DNA from: JAAELZ01 sp965223465
Lineage (GTDB): Bacteria > Pseudomonadota > Gammaproteobacteria > Arenicellales > Poriferihabitantaceae
Length of the DNA stretch: 64,000 bases
Direction: 5' to 3'
NCBI GenBank assembly: GCA_965223465.1
Contig: OZ245025.1
Coordinates: forward strand, 3,224,001 to 3,288,000
Made by a program: the position numbers and the translations under genes. This document shows positions 47,087 to 56,846 of the stretch, in pieces; position 1 is the stretch's first letter; every line of letters begins with the position of its first letter. The notes below the pieces were generated by a model that did not search any database, had not been told where the DNA came from, and saw only the letters and a list, made by a program, of their open reading frames with translations.

Positions 47087-50041
47087 ATGCGTATTCATCT
47101 AGCAGCTCTGCACATCATCTTTCTTTGCAGTGTTGTTTTAATGATGGGCACGCAATTAGCATATGGCGCTGCAACACCGTTGTTTGAGTTGCAGCATTCA
47201 GCAGAAGCGTTTTCCCAACAACAACGAATTTCTGATTCGCGTGTAATATTCAAGCTAAATAAAAGCGTACTTGCCAGATTAAATAAGGGCGAATCGCAAA
47301 GCGTGGTACTGCCTGACCAACGACAAGTAGTGACTCGGGTTACCAAGTTAAGGGAAGTGATAGATGGAACCCCAGACAAGCACACCGTGCTGGCGATGGA
47401 TTCAGGAATAGGTTCGATTGAAATCATTCATAAATCCACTGGGGAGGACGATGTTCGCATTGTAGATACCCTTGGTGATTTGAAGCTTTATACCACAACA
47501 TTAGACGCTGCGGGACAAGGCAGGCTAATCAAGCCAAACCCCCATCGAGAATATTGTATAGATATGCCAACCCAGAGGTTATCATTTGCACAAACCCAAA
47601 GCCCTGGATCATTACCGGCTGCTCCGGCGCTCACAGTTACTCAGTTACAAACACTACAGAGTAAGCCAGGGGCGAGCAAGATTATCTATATTAACTATTG
47701 GGGTGGAGTGATATCAGGTAAGAGCTGGAATGACGAATATGCATCAGGTGAGGATATCATTTATACACCATTTAGTTTCGATGGTGACAGCAGTCAGTTT
47801 ACGCAGGCCGAATATGATTTAATGTGGTTGGGATGGCGAGAAGTAGCCGAAGATTACGCACCGTTTGAAGTCAATGTTACCACTGACCCAAATATCTATA
47901 ACGCAACATCTGTCTCAAACCGGACAATGCTCATAGTGACTACAACACGTGACTGGTTTGGAGGTGGAGGAGGGGTTGCTTATGTAGGAAGTTTTGGAAA
48001 CGATTACAGCAATGTTGGCTGGGTATGGAACCGAAATGCTTCTTCACTTGGTCAAACAATATCACATGAGGCAGGACACATCATGGGGTTGATTCATGAT
48101 GGAACCACCACCGGAGCAGAGTACTATAGCGGACACGGCGCGTGGGGGCCGATCATGGGCGCACCATTTGGTAAGGCTTATGTGCAATGGAGCAGGGGCG
48201 AATACCATAACGCGAACAACCAAGAAGATGATTTGGCGATCATATCAGGGGTTTTAGGTGAAGACGTAGATTCGATCGGTGATTCAATTGCAAACCCTTT
48301 GCCAGTTTCAAGTTCCGCGTATTTTCAAGGTGTGATTGAGCCCCCGGGATTAACGGGTGGAATAGACACAGATGTTATTTCATTTCAGCTAGATACGCCT
48401 GATACCGTGATGGTAGATGTTGCGCCGTTGCTGGGAGCGGCAGCAGAACAATATGGCACCAATTTATCCCTGGATGCAAGGTTACTTTCGAGTGATGGGG
48501 TGACGATTGTTGACCAATCTAGTTTAACGGCAAACCCTGAAACGAATGCACTACATTTTAACGGGCCGCTAAATGTGGGGACCTACTATTTAAGCATTAG
48601 TGGCCAGAGCCCTGAACCCAATCCGACTAGTGGTTTCGGGGAATACGCCAATGCTGGGATCTATTCAGTTTCGCTCAGCTCAAGTGTAGCAGAGCCGGAT
48701 CTGATCAGTAGTTTTTCCACCAACTCTACCGAAGTATTTAGCGGGCAGGTGATGAACGCCAATGCAGAGGTTAGAAACATTGGTGTAGTGAGTGCTGATC
48801 AAAGTGTGGTGCGATTTTATAGATCAGTCGATAGTTTTATCTCTAACACGGATACAGAAATTGCGACGTTTGTGGTAAGCAGCTTAACAGCCGGTGAGAT
48901 GGAATCTCTCAATATAGAACTATTTGCCCCCAATAGTGCTGGAACCTATTACTACGGTGTATGCGTGGACGGTGTAGCGAATGAGACCGTTTTTAGCAAT
49001 AACTGCTCGGCTTCTAGCGCAGTAGCCGTTAACAGTACAAACTTTGATTTGGATATTGGTGATGCGGTTGAACAACCTACCTGGACATGGATACGTGGAG
49101 GTGACGCCACTTTCTTTAGGCAAACCACGACCAGTGTGTATGAAGGAGATGCGGCACAAAGTGGCGCGATCAGCCATGGCGAAACGAGTTTTGTAGAAAT
49201 CGAAATTAACGGACAAGGCCTTTTAACTTTTCAGTGGAAAGTAGATTCAGAATCGAGTTACGATTTCTTGCGTTTTTTCGATAATAACGTGCAAATTGGG
49301 GCCATAAGCGGTGACCCAGATTGGGCCGAAGTAACCTACGAGTTAGATGCCGGTTTACATCGTTTAAGATGGGAATATCAAAAAGATGGTTCAGTTTCCT
49401 CAGGGCGTGATGCGGGTTGGTTAGATCAAGTAGAGTTTGACGGGCGTACTTACAAAATATCTAATTTTGACGGAGCGCAAGCGGAAGGAGATAGTGGCGC
49501 GGTGACTTATCAATATACGGTAAACTCGGGCGGCGAAATTGGTCGCTCAGGCAGTGTTGACTATAAAGTAAAAGTTGAGGGAGGCAATCCAGCCAATGCT
49601 GCGGATTTCGGAGGCGTGCTCCCTAGTGGAACGATTCATTTTGGCCCGGGACAAAGTAGTCAAGTTATAAGTATCGACGTTACGGGCGATACAGTACTTG
49701 AGCCAGATGAAGCATTCACTCTGGTTTTACATAACCCTAATGGGGGCGTATTAGCTTTTCCCGCAAGGGTACAAAGCACAATCCTCAACGACGAGCTTGA
49801 TGCAGATGGCGATGGGGTAAAGGATGATGATGATAATTGTCCATCGAAACCGAACACCAACCAACTGGATACGGATGGCGACCTGATAGGGGATGCTTGT
49901 GATAATGATAAAGATGGTGATGGAATTGACAATACGGAAGACAATTGTCCACTCGATGCTAATCCTGACCAGACTGATGTTTGCAGCCTATGCTTTCCGA
50001 TTAAGTCGAAATCTGGCGTTACCGCATTAATTTGTCTCTAG
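47087..50041 (+). CDS. large secreted metzincin-type zinc metalloprotease with C-terminal Ca-binding repeats
   Basis: A 984-residue exported protein. A signal peptide (residues about 1-27) is followed by a propeptide-like beta region. The catalytic motif is H327-E-A-G-H331-I-M-G-L-I-H337-D, and a Met-turn candidate W-G-P-I-M-G-A lies about 18 residues later, so the fold is metzincin-like. The C-terminal half has beta-sandwich domains: a CARDB-like segment (about 540-650), a lectin-like segment (about 660-770) and a Calx-beta-like segment (about 790-900). Two to three thrombospondin type-3 repeats with D-x-D-x-D-G-x-x-D-x-x-D-N-C follow. It ends in a Cys-containing tail. I know no exact orthologue. 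Confidence 0.8.
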   Translation: MRIHLAALHIIFLCSVVLMMGTQLAYGAATPLFELQHSAEAFSQQQRISDSRVIFKLNKSVLARLNKGESQSVVLPDQRQVVTRVTKLREVIDGTPDKHTVLAMDSGIGSIEIIHKSTGEDDVRIVDTLGDLKLYTTTLDAAGQGRLIKPNPHREYCIDMPTQRLSFAQTQSPGSLPAAPALTVTQLQTLQSKPGASKIIYINYWGGVISGKSWNDEYASGEDIIYTPFSFDGDSSQFTQAEYDLMWLGWREVAEDYAPFEVNVTTDPNIYNATSVSNRTMLIVTTTRDWFGGGGGVAYVGSFGNDYSNVGWVWNRNASSLGQTISHEAGHIMGLIHDGTTTGAEYYSGHGAWGPIMGAPFGKAYVQWSRGEYHNANNQEDDLAIISGVLGEDVDSIGDSIANPLPVSSSAYFQGVIEPPGLTGGIDTDVISFQLDTPDTVMVDVAPLLGAAAEQYGTNLSLDARLLSSDGVTIVDQSSLTANPETNALHFNGPLNVGTYYLSISGQSPEPNPTSGFGEYANAGIYSVSLSSSVAEPDLISSFSTNSTEVFSGQVMNANAEVRNIGVVSADQSVVRFYRSVDSFISNTDTEIATFVVSSLTAGEMESLNIELFAPNSAGTYYYGVCVDGVANETVFSNNCSASSAVAVNSTNFDLDIGDAVEQPTWTWIRGGDATFFRQTTTSVYEGDAAQSGAISHGETSFVEIEINGQGLLTFQWKVDSESSYDFLRFFDNNVQIGAISGDPDWAEVTYELDAGLHRLRWEYQKDGSVSSGRDAGWLDQVEFDGRTYKISNFDGAQAEGDSGAVTYQYTVNSGGEIGRSGSVDYKVKVEGGNPANAADFGGVLPSGTIHFGPGQSSQVISIDVTGDTVLEPDEAFTLVLHNPNGGVLAFPARVQSTILNDELDADGDGVKDDDDNCPSKPNTNQLDTDGDLIGDACDNDKDGDGIDNTEDNCPLDANPDQTDVCSLCFPIKSKSGVTALICL

Positions 50042-50049
50042 CTTGGATT

Positions 50050-50289
50050 TCATCTAAACACGTGGGCATAGTATGGCCTGCTATACTTGAGCGCAGTTTG
50101 CCTGGAAACCTTTATCTTGGCGGTTAATTTAATTTTAGCTTTGCTTGCATTTTTTAGTGTCTGGATAAACGCCTCACCCGATGGTGTGGCTGGAAAATAC
50201 GCGCGTGATACAACGGGGTCAGTTGTGACGGGTAGGTGATTGCTCAGATGGCTACTCAACACTTCGATATCCACTTTCAATTCACGCAA
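50050..50289 (-). CDS. short unknown ORF, possibly a gene remnant
   Basis: A 79-residue frame, basic at the C-terminus, filling the gap between the metalloprotease and the phosphatase. The stretch T-D-P-V-V-S-R-A-Y-F-P-A-T-P-S-G-E-A-F looks like protein rather than noise, but I find no ribosome-binding site and no family. It may be the remains of a larger gene. Confidence 0.3.
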   Translation of the reverse strand: MRELKVDIEVLSSHLSNHLPVTTDPVVSRAYFPATPSGEAFIQTLKNASKAKIKLTAKIKVSRQTALKYSRPYYAHVFR

Positions 50290-50453
50290 TTTGCGTAAGT
50301 AAGCTGTTACACACCATCCTGATAGCGTACGCAGCGTTGATTATGTTGGTGTTACCTGTGGTTTACGGCATAATTGAAGATATTGGGTTCCTGCAATTAG
50401 GGACGAATAAGCCCGCGCTGGAATCAGGCGCCTAACGACACAGATTGTAGAAA

Positions 50454-51230
50454 ATGATAGTTAAAATTGAGCAAGCGATGATTGATGCGACCATCGAAAT
50501 TGCGGATCGGGCGCGCTCCATCAGTCTCAAATATTTCCGTCAGCCACTGGATATTCGCAAAAAGCAGGATAATTCACCTGTAACTATCGCGGATCAGCAA
50601 ACTGAACAACTGATTCGCAGTGAAATCGAGCAGCGTTTTCCCGCACATGGGTTTTTTGGCGAAGAAAGTGGACAAAATGCGACCGATGCACAATGGGTCT
50701 GGGTAGTGGATCCGATTGACGGGACAACCAGCTTTTCAACCGGAAAACCCACATTTGGTACCCTGATTGCGCTTTTGTATGAGGGCCGACCGGTATTGGG
50801 GCTGATTGATCTGCCTGCGTTGGATGATCGTTGGCTGGGGGCCATAGGCCGGTCCACCATGCATAATGGTGTCGCTGTGAACACCAATAAGGTGAGTGAA
50901 ATGGCTGCGTCATCTGTTTATACCACCACCACTAAAATGTTCGATACCCAGGCCATGCCCCGTTACATATCACTAAGCCAACAATGCAAGTTTTCAGTTT
51001 ACGGTGCAGATTGTCTAGGTTATGGCTTACTCGCCTCAGGTTTTACCGAAATTGTGATCGAGGCCAGTTTAAAGCCCTATGATTACATGGCTTTGGTGCC
51101 AGTGGTGGAAGGCGCAGGGGGTTGTATTAGTGATTGGCAGGGACGGCAGATTGATTTAGACACGGGTGATCAAATTCTGGCAACCGCTAACCCAGGCCTG
51201 CATCAAAAAGCACTCGCAGCGCTCAAATAG
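50454..51230 (+). CDS. inositol monophosphatase family enzyme, possibly histidinol phosphatase
   Basis: Mg-dependent phosphatase of 258 residues. Motifs are G-E-E-S-G, W-V-V-D-P-I-D-G-T-T-S-F and a late P-Y-D-Y-M-A-L-V-P-V-V-E-G-A-G-G. The usual W-D in the last motif is Y-D here, which is also seen in some HisN-type histidinol phosphatases. The substrate could be inositol phosphate, histidinol phosphate or 3'-phosphoadenosine phosphate. Confidence 0.82.
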   Translation: MIVKIEQAMIDATIEIADRARSISLKYFRQPLDIRKKQDNSPVTIADQQTEQLIRSEIEQRFPAHGFFGEESGQNATDAQWVWVVDPIDGTTSFSTGKPTFGTLIALLYEGRPVLGLIDLPALDDRWLGAIGRSTMHNGVAVNTNKVSEMAASSVYTTTTKMFDTQAMPRYISLSQQCKFSVYGADCLGYGLLASGFTEIVIEASLKPYDYMALVPVVEGAGGCISDWQGRQIDLDTGDQILATANPGLHQKALAALK

Positions 51231-51293
51231 GGAGGTGCCTAGTATTGTCGGGTAATGCTAGAATCGAGCGTATCTATTTAGCAATAAGAAACC

Positions 51294-53288
51294 ATGACAC
51301 ACCAGCTCAAGCAAACAGAATGTCTAATTCAACTCGATAGTGGTAACTACGAGATAAAGCCGATTGACCCAGCAAGCGAAATTCTGGGCCCGGTCGATTA
51401 CGGGTGGCAGCGCTATCAAGAGGATAACAAGAGCTTAACATTTGGTTCTGGTTTACTATCAGGAAGTACGATTTCAGGCTCGCGCCGCATCGTTTTCTCC
51501 GCCTACAGCCCGCAATGGGATGGTTTTTACCTTTCCTCCTTTGGTGGCGGTGCGTTCACCCTGCGTAATTTTGGCATCAATTACATTTGTTTGCGCGGGC
51601 GTGCACCTAAACCGAGTGTTTTATTACTTAACTACAAGGAAGGCAAGCACATCATAGAGGTGTTGCCATTTGAGGACTACAAAAATAGCTGGAAAGGTTA
51701 CCCGAATGCGGAGGGTGAACCGGTATTGGGCGTGTTTGGTTTGCAGGAAGCGGTGTTCGCGAAATACAAAGACCAGTTTCCGCCGAAACAAGTGCGCGTC
51801 TTTGCGGTAGGTCCCGCAGCGGCCCAAACAGATGATGGCGGCATTGCATCTAACACAGTAGAAAAGGGTGTCATTACGCCCACGGTAGAGTGGTGTGGAA
51901 GGGGTGGGGTGGGTAGCCAGTTATTCAAGCAACACAATATCGTCGCGTGTATTTTTGGTGGCGAGTGGAAGGAGTTCGAGCTTTCCAGCACCAAAGAAAT
52001 TAACGAGCACTTTATTGAGCATTTTGGTGAAAAAGCGGCCAAGTATGATTTGTCTGTGACGCAAAAATATCGTTATCAACCAGAGTTTAAAACGGGTGGT
52101 ACTTTTGGGGTTAATTTGCATACCAATCGTGATCGGTTGATGACCTATAACTACCAGAGCATTTATGCCAGCGGTGAAGATCGTAAACAGCAGCATACCG
52201 AGTTTATTGCCTCACATTTTCTCAAGCAATTTAATGAAGAAACCATTGAACCGGAAAACTACGAAAATTGTGGCGAGTTATGCCTGGTGAAATGCAAAAA
52301 AATGTTTGGCAAGTACAAAAAAGATTACGAGCCATATCAATCACTTGGGCCCCAATTAGGTATATTTGACCAACGTGCAACCGAATTAATCAGTGACCAT
52401 GCCGATGCGATGGGATTTGATGCCATCCAAATTGGTGGGATGCTGAGTTGGTTATTTGAGTGCTTGGCAGATGGGAGTATCCCGGCGGAAAAATATGGCC
52501 TGCCCGAGCCGGAAGGGATTAAATTTGGTTTTGCCAAATCCCGCAATGAACATGATTTGGTCGACGACGGTATGCGTCATGCACAGTATGCCATGGCGTT
52601 GATAGATGCAGTATTGTGGGAACCCAAAGCCGAAATATTTCGTCAGGGAATACAAAAGGCGGCCTATGCGATGCAGGCTGCGCATCCAGAAGGGAACCCT
52701 TTGCATAAAGCGGTGTTCATCAATCACGGCCCAAATGGCTGTTTGGTACCCAATCAATACTGGGTGCCTGGTATGTTTAGCCCCATGCCGATGATGGGTA
52801 AATATTACGTCTATTATGGCAATGATTTTATGCAGCCGGATGCGCTTGGCCGGAAAAATGTCGAGCGTATGGTGTATGAATTATCTACCGACAACTACGG
52901 GGTGTGCCGTTTTCATCGGAATTGGTCTGAAACCATCACGGATGAAATTTTATCCGCGTATTACGGCCTGGATATCGACTTTAAAGCGCATCACTACAAG
53001 CTGGCACAGGAAATTAACCAACTGGAGGGAAACAAGTGCACCGTGTGGGAAACCGATAGGGTGGTGGATTTGTTTGAAGGTTATCTGGATTATTGGGTAG
53101 ATGCAGGCTTGGAGGATCCACTGTTGCAAGAGATTGTGGAATTACTAAAAACAGATAGACCGGCTGCGGTCAATAAATTCTGGAACATGCTCAATGAAGG
53201 CCAGCAGGCCGCGTTTGCTGCCGGTGCAGAATCCATTCCAGATGCGCTGACAGATATGCAGAAAGAGCGACTTCAGCGTTCGGCTTAA
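51294..53288 (+). CDS. aldehyde ferredoxin oxidoreductase family protein (tungsten/molybdenum type)
   Basis: A 664-residue AOR-family enzyme, binding a bis-pterin W or Mo cofactor and one 4Fe-4S cluster. N-terminal G-G-G-A-F-T-L-R and later R-G-G-V-G-S-Q-L are typical pterin-binding stretches. The cluster Cys are in N-C-G-E-L-C-L-V-K-C (C-x3-C-x3-C rather than the common C-x2-C-x3-C) with the fourth probably in G-V-C-R-F-H-R. It could oxidise aldehydes or act like E. coli YdhV, whose reaction is unresolved. No ferredoxin, pterin or tungstate-uptake genes adjoin. It is followed by DUF853 and DUF2797 genes. Confidence 0.85.
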   Translation: MTHQLKQTECLIQLDSGNYEIKPIDPASEILGPVDYGWQRYQEDNKSLTFGSGLLSGSTISGSRRIVFSAYSPQWDGFYLSSFGGGAFTLRNFGINYICLRGRAPKPSVLLLNYKEGKHIIEVLPFEDYKNSWKGYPNAEGEPVLGVFGLQEAVFAKYKDQFPPKQVRVFAVGPAAAQTDDGGIASNTVEKGVITPTVEWCGRGGVGSQLFKQHNIVACIFGGEWKEFELSSTKEINEHFIEHFGEKAAKYDLSVTQKYRYQPEFKTGGTFGVNLHTNRDRLMTYNYQSIYASGEDRKQQHTEFIASHFLKQFNEETIEPENYENCGELCLVKCKKMFGKYKKDYEPYQSLGPQLGIFDQRATELISDHADAMGFDAIQIGGMLSWLFECLADGSIPAEKYGLPEPEGIKFGFAKSRNEHDLVDDGMRHAQYAMALIDAVLWEPKAEIFRQGIQKAAYAMQAAHPEGNPLHKAVFINHGPNGCLVPNQYWVPGMFSPMPMMGKYYVYYGNDFMQPDALGRKNVERMVYELSTDNYGVCRFHRNWSETITDEILSAYYGLDIDFKAHHYKLAQEINQLEGNKCTVWETDRVVDLFEGYLDYWVDAGLEDPLLQEIVELLKTDRPAAVNKFWNMLNEGQQAAFAAGAESIPDALTDMQKERLQRSA

Positions 53289-53312
53289 AACAAACTCACA
53301 AGACAGATTAAT

Positions 53313-54796
53313 ATGACAGAAGTAGCACCCATAAAAATTTTACTCGGTGGTGCCAACGGTGAGCACGTGAACCTTAATGCAAAAATGGCCAACCGCCATG
53401 GCATGGTGGCGGGTGCAACCGGAACGGGCAAGACGGTTACCATGCAAATTCTTGCCGAAGGGTTTTCGCGAGCGGGGGTGCCTGTATTCATGGCCGACGT
53501 CAAGGGTGATGTTTCAGGCATTGCAATTGAGGGTAAGCCGCACCCAAAAATTGATGAACGGCTCGACGTCATTGGCATAGAGGACTATCAATTACGCGGC
53601 AATCCTGTGGTGTTTTGGGATATGTATGGTGAAAAAGGGCATCCAGTCCGTACCACCATCACCGAGTTAGGGCCCTTGCTGCTTACCAATCTGCTGGATC
53701 TGAACGATACCCAGCAAGGGGTGTTATATGCCGCCTTTAAATTTGCAGATGATGAAGGTTTAGCCTTATTGGACCTGGAAGATTTGCAGTCTTTATTGAG
53801 CTGGATGTCAGAGAATCGCAAGGAGTTGATTGGTGAATATGGTAACTTTACCTCTGCCAGTATTGGCGCGATTCAGCGTAATTTATTGGTGCTCGAAGAG
53901 CAGGATGGCGAATTATTACTGGGCGAACCCGCGCTTGATCTAAACGATATGATCAAGGTCGATTTTCCGGTCAGGGTGTGATCAATGTGATGGATGTGAC
54001 TACCATCTTGAATAAAGGCCCGAAATTATACTCGACTTTCTTGCTCTGGATGCTTTCGGAGCTATTTGAAAATTTACCGGAAGTAGGTGACCCTGAAAAA
54101 CCCAAATTTGTGATGTTTTTTGACGAGGCACATTTGATCTTTGATGATGCCCCCAAAGCTTTGTTGGATAAAATCGAACAGGTGGTAAGACTCATTCGAT
54201 CCAAAGGCGTGGGGATCTATTTTGTCAGCCAAAGTCCGATGGATATTCCGGAAGAAGTATTGGGACAGCTGGGGATGAAAATCCAACATGCATTGCGCGC
54301 GTTTACCCCCAAGGAGAAGAAAGCACTTAAGACCGTGGCGCAAAATTTTCGCGAAAACCCGGATATCGATACCGAGCATGCGATTACCGATGTGGGCGTA
54401 GGTGAGGCCTTGGTGTCAGTACTGGATCTGGACGGATCGCCGACCGTGGTTGAACGTACTTTAATACGCCCGCCCCAATCCAGGATCGGGCCGCTCAATG
54501 ATGAGGAGCGCGCGATGGTCATGTCGCGGTCGCCAATGCAGGGGCGCTACGACGAGGCCATGAATCGTGAATCTGCCCAGGAAATGCTGAAAGTACGCAC
54601 GGATGAAAAAATGCGCAAAGCGGAAGAGGCCGAGGCCCAGAAACAAGCGGATAAAGCCAAGCGCAAGAAATCCAGCGGCTATCAACGGCAAACCGTGGGT
54701 GAGGCGATGCTCAAAAGTGTCGCCAGATCGGTGGGAAGTCAGTTGGGTCGTCGGGTAATGCGCGGTGTATTGGGTTCTTTATTCGGCGGCCGGTAG
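53313..54796 (+). pseudogene. DUF853/HerA-like ATPase, frameshifted
   Basis: Two frames together make a normal-length DUF853 ATPase of about 493 residues. The first (53313-53981) contains Walker A G-A-T-G-T-G-K-T and D-V-K-G-D-V-S-G. The second resumes with the expected G-V-I-N-V-M-D-V-T and includes M-F-F-D-E-A-H-L-I-F-D-D-A-P-K and R-L-I-R-S-K-G-V-G-I-Y-F-V. The break is at 53968-53972, where CCGGTC appears to lack one G; adding it gives a continuous frame. The rest is intact, so a recent mutation or sequence error is likely. The relatives are HerA/FtsK-type hexameric ATPases of unknown role. Confidence 0.78.
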
Positions 54797-55614
54797 TGCC
54801 TGAATTTAGCGGCAATGTGTGCAAAATGCGCACCCAACATAGCGACCCTGTAGGCTATGAACTGCCCATTGGTGATCAATTCGTGCCCATGAATGGTTTG
54901 ATTGGTCATTCCATACAAATCCAGTTTCTTGGCGAGATCAATTGTATCGCTTGCGGGCGCAAAACCAGTAAGAGTTTTCAGCAGGGTTATTGTTTTCCCT
55001 GTATGCGTAGCTTGCCCGAATGTGATCAATGCATTGTGCGTCCCGAGCTATGCCATTTTGATGCAGGGACCTGCCGGGATGCCGAGTGGGGGCTTAAGCA
55101 CTGCATGCAGGATCACTATTTGTATCTGGCTAATTCTTCCGGTTTAAAGGTAGGCATCACGCGGGGTAGCCATATTCCCAGTCGTTGGATGGATCAGGGG
55201 GCGATCCAGGCGCTACCCATAATCCGCGCGACCTCTCGCTTTAATGTTGGTCAATTGGAAGTCGCGCTTAAGGCTTATGCGAATGATCGCACGGATTGGC
55301 GTAAAATGCTCAAAGGGCGGGCAGCGCCCATGGATTTAGTTGCTGCCAAATATCGTTTGCTTGAACAGGCAGAGGAAGATCTAAACAGTCTCGATGAAAC
55401 GATCGAGTGGCAGGTGTTGGCGCAAGAAGAAGTGCAGGAATTTAGCTACCCGGTGGAGCAATATCCGGATAAAGTGATCAGCCTTAATCTGGATAAAAAC
55501 CCCCTTGTTGAAGGTACGCTGCTTGGAATAAAGGGGCAGTATCTGATACTGGACAGCGGGGTGATGAATGTTCGGAAGTATGGTGGGTATCAGCTTAGGT
55601 TGGCTTATGCTTGA
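54796..55614 (+). CDS. DUF2797 family protein
   Basis: A 272-residue protein starting at GTG 54796, overlapping the DUF853 stop by one base. Zinc-binding Cys pairs are visible: C-I-A-C-G-R-K-T, C-F-P-C, C-D-Q-C and C-R-D. These are followed by H-Y-L-Y-L-A-N-S-S-G-L-K-V-G-I-T-R, reminiscent of a GIY-YIG-like strand. The family is uncharacterised. Translational coupling suggests joint expression with the ATPase. Confidence 0.82.
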   Translation: MPEFSGNVCKMRTQHSDPVGYELPIGDQFVPMNGLIGHSIQIQFLGEINCIACGRKTSKSFQQGYCFPCMRSLPECDQCIVRPELCHFDAGTCRDAEWGLKHCMQDHYLYLANSSGLKVGITRGSHIPSRWMDQGAIQALPIIRATSRFNVGQLEVALKAYANDRTDWRKMLKGRAAPMDLVAAKYRLLEQAEEDLNSLDETIEWQVLAQEEVQEFSYPVEQYPDKVISLNLDKNPLVEGTLLGIKGQYLILDSGVMNVRKYGGYQLRLAYA

Positions 55615-55657
55615 TTAGTGGTGTGGCACTTTTTATCGTCCGCACGAGCCGAGTTAA

Positions 55658-55677
55658 AGGGTACTGACCCCTTTTCT
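55658..55677. repeat. small palindrome, GGG-TACTGA-CCCC core
   Basis: AAAGGG/CCCCTTTT inverted repeat of the kind left by REP-like or RAYT-associated elements, with a related GGTCTGTCCCC about 50 bp on. No transposase accompanies it. Confidence 0.3.
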
Positions 55678-55721
55678 TGCTTTTCTTGGAAGCTAAATGA
55701 TAAATAATTGTGGTCTGTCCC

Positions 55722-55748
55722 CTATTGCTCCTATTGCTCCTATTGCTC
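55722..55748 (+). repeat. three tandem copies of a 9 bp unit CTATTGCTC
   Basis: Exact triplicate lying directly upstream of the beta-helix gene and in frame with it. Copy number could change the length of the leader without breaking the frame. The next base pattern departs from the unit. Confidence 0.8.
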
Positions 55749-55775
55749 TGTTGTTGGTTATATCATTGTCCTGGT

Positions 55776-56768
55776 GTGAATTTGTCTAGAAAGACAACTT
55801 ATTACTCATTTCTGCTGCTGTGTGTCGGTAGTTTGTCGCCCACTGGTACTTTTCCAGCAGAGTTTCAAAATGGGCCTTATAAGCACGTCATACCTGGAGA
55901 TGTGGGCGTAAAGATTGGCGTGGGCGTGGTCGAGAGCACACCGACAGATGTATATACTAGTAGTACAATGATAAACGTACCTACAGTCATTGAGCATAAG
56001 GTCATTAATGGTTGTTTACGTATAGATGCCAACAACGTCACCATTCGTAACTCAATTATTAACTGTGGTGGCTTGTATCCTGTGCATGTCAGAAATGGCA
56101 GAAGTAATTTTATTATCGAGTACAGTGCGATTAACTGTACGTCGAGTAGTAAAGCTTTCTACTTTTCAAGTGGGGCACCCAACGCCATGGTGGCGCACAA
56201 CGAGATCAGTGGATGCCAAGATTTCTTTTTTATCAACGGCAACCTTAATGGTCTGCAAGTTAAAAACAACTATATGCATTCGCTTATTGGAAGCTCTTTA
56301 GCACACGCAGACGGGTTTCAGATAGCTGAGGGTGGCAACTCCTGGGGTGATATTCACATTCAAGGTAATTACTTTGATCCTGATAATCCATCAATAGGTA
56401 AGACAGATATCATTTTCGCAACGGGTAACTCCGCAGTCGATATTAATTTTGAAGATAATTATATGGAACCGTGGGGGCATTATACCCTTCGTTGCCACGG
56501 GGATACGCAATGCACTATTCGAAATAATGTGTTCAGTCAGGCCTTTAATGGCATCAGGCAGAATATGTTACTTAGCAATTCATCTAAGCCTGCTATCTTC
56601 TCTTGCAATCGATATGCAAATAGTGAACTCGTTGAAGAGTATTATAATGGGCAAGATCTTGTTCACGGTGCAGAGCATGTAAGCGATAACTGCCCTGGAT
56701 TCCATGTTGCAACGTCCTTCATCATTAGCCCTGTTTTAATCTTATTATTGGATTCCACTGACGAATAA
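55776..56768 (+). CDS. secreted right-handed beta-helix protein
   Basis: About 330 residues from GTG 55776, which opens a signal peptide (hydrophobic residues about 9-30); the frame also runs back to a GTG at 55710 through the 9 bp repeat, giving a Leu-rich run that looks spurious. After a short linker the protein shows the solenoid pattern of parallel beta-helices: V-I-N-G-C-L-R-I-D-A-N-N-V-T-I-R-N-S-I-I-N-C, V-A-H-N-E-I-S-G-C, L-Q-V-K-N-N-Y-M-H, and I-R-N-N-V-F. Polysaccharide lyases and surface proteins use this fold; no catalytic site recognised. C-terminal hydrophobic stretch F-I-I-S-P-V-L-I-L-L-L. Confidence 0.7.
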   Translation: MNLSRKTTYYSFLLLCVGSLSPTGTFPAEFQNGPYKHVIPGDVGVKIGVGVVESTPTDVYTSSTMINVPTVIEHKVINGCLRIDANNVTIRNSIINCGGLYPVHVRNGRSNFIIEYSAINCTSSSKAFYFSSGAPNAMVAHNEISGCQDFFFINGNLNGLQVKNNYMHSLIGSSLAHADGFQIAEGGNSWGDIHIQGNYFDPDNPSIGKTDIIFATGNSAVDINFEDNYMEPWGHYTLRCHGDTQCTIRNNVFSQAFNGIRQNMLLSNSSKPAIFSCNRYANSELVEEYYNGQDLVHGAEHVSDNCPGFHVATSFIISPVLILLLDSTDE

Positions 56769-56846
56769 AAGCTTTTAACAAATTATAGTTTTGGGGCATT
56801 CTCTCATTTGAAGTCCTATTAACCCCCCACTCTTTGCCAAAGAAAA

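Noticed and set aside
53313..54796. Programmed frameshifting in the DUF853 gene
   Set aside because: No slippery heptamer or downstream structure is evident; a simple one-base loss explains it.
55722..55748. Possible CRISPR-like repeats
   Set aside because: Three adjacent 9 bp units without spacers; a microsatellite, not an array.
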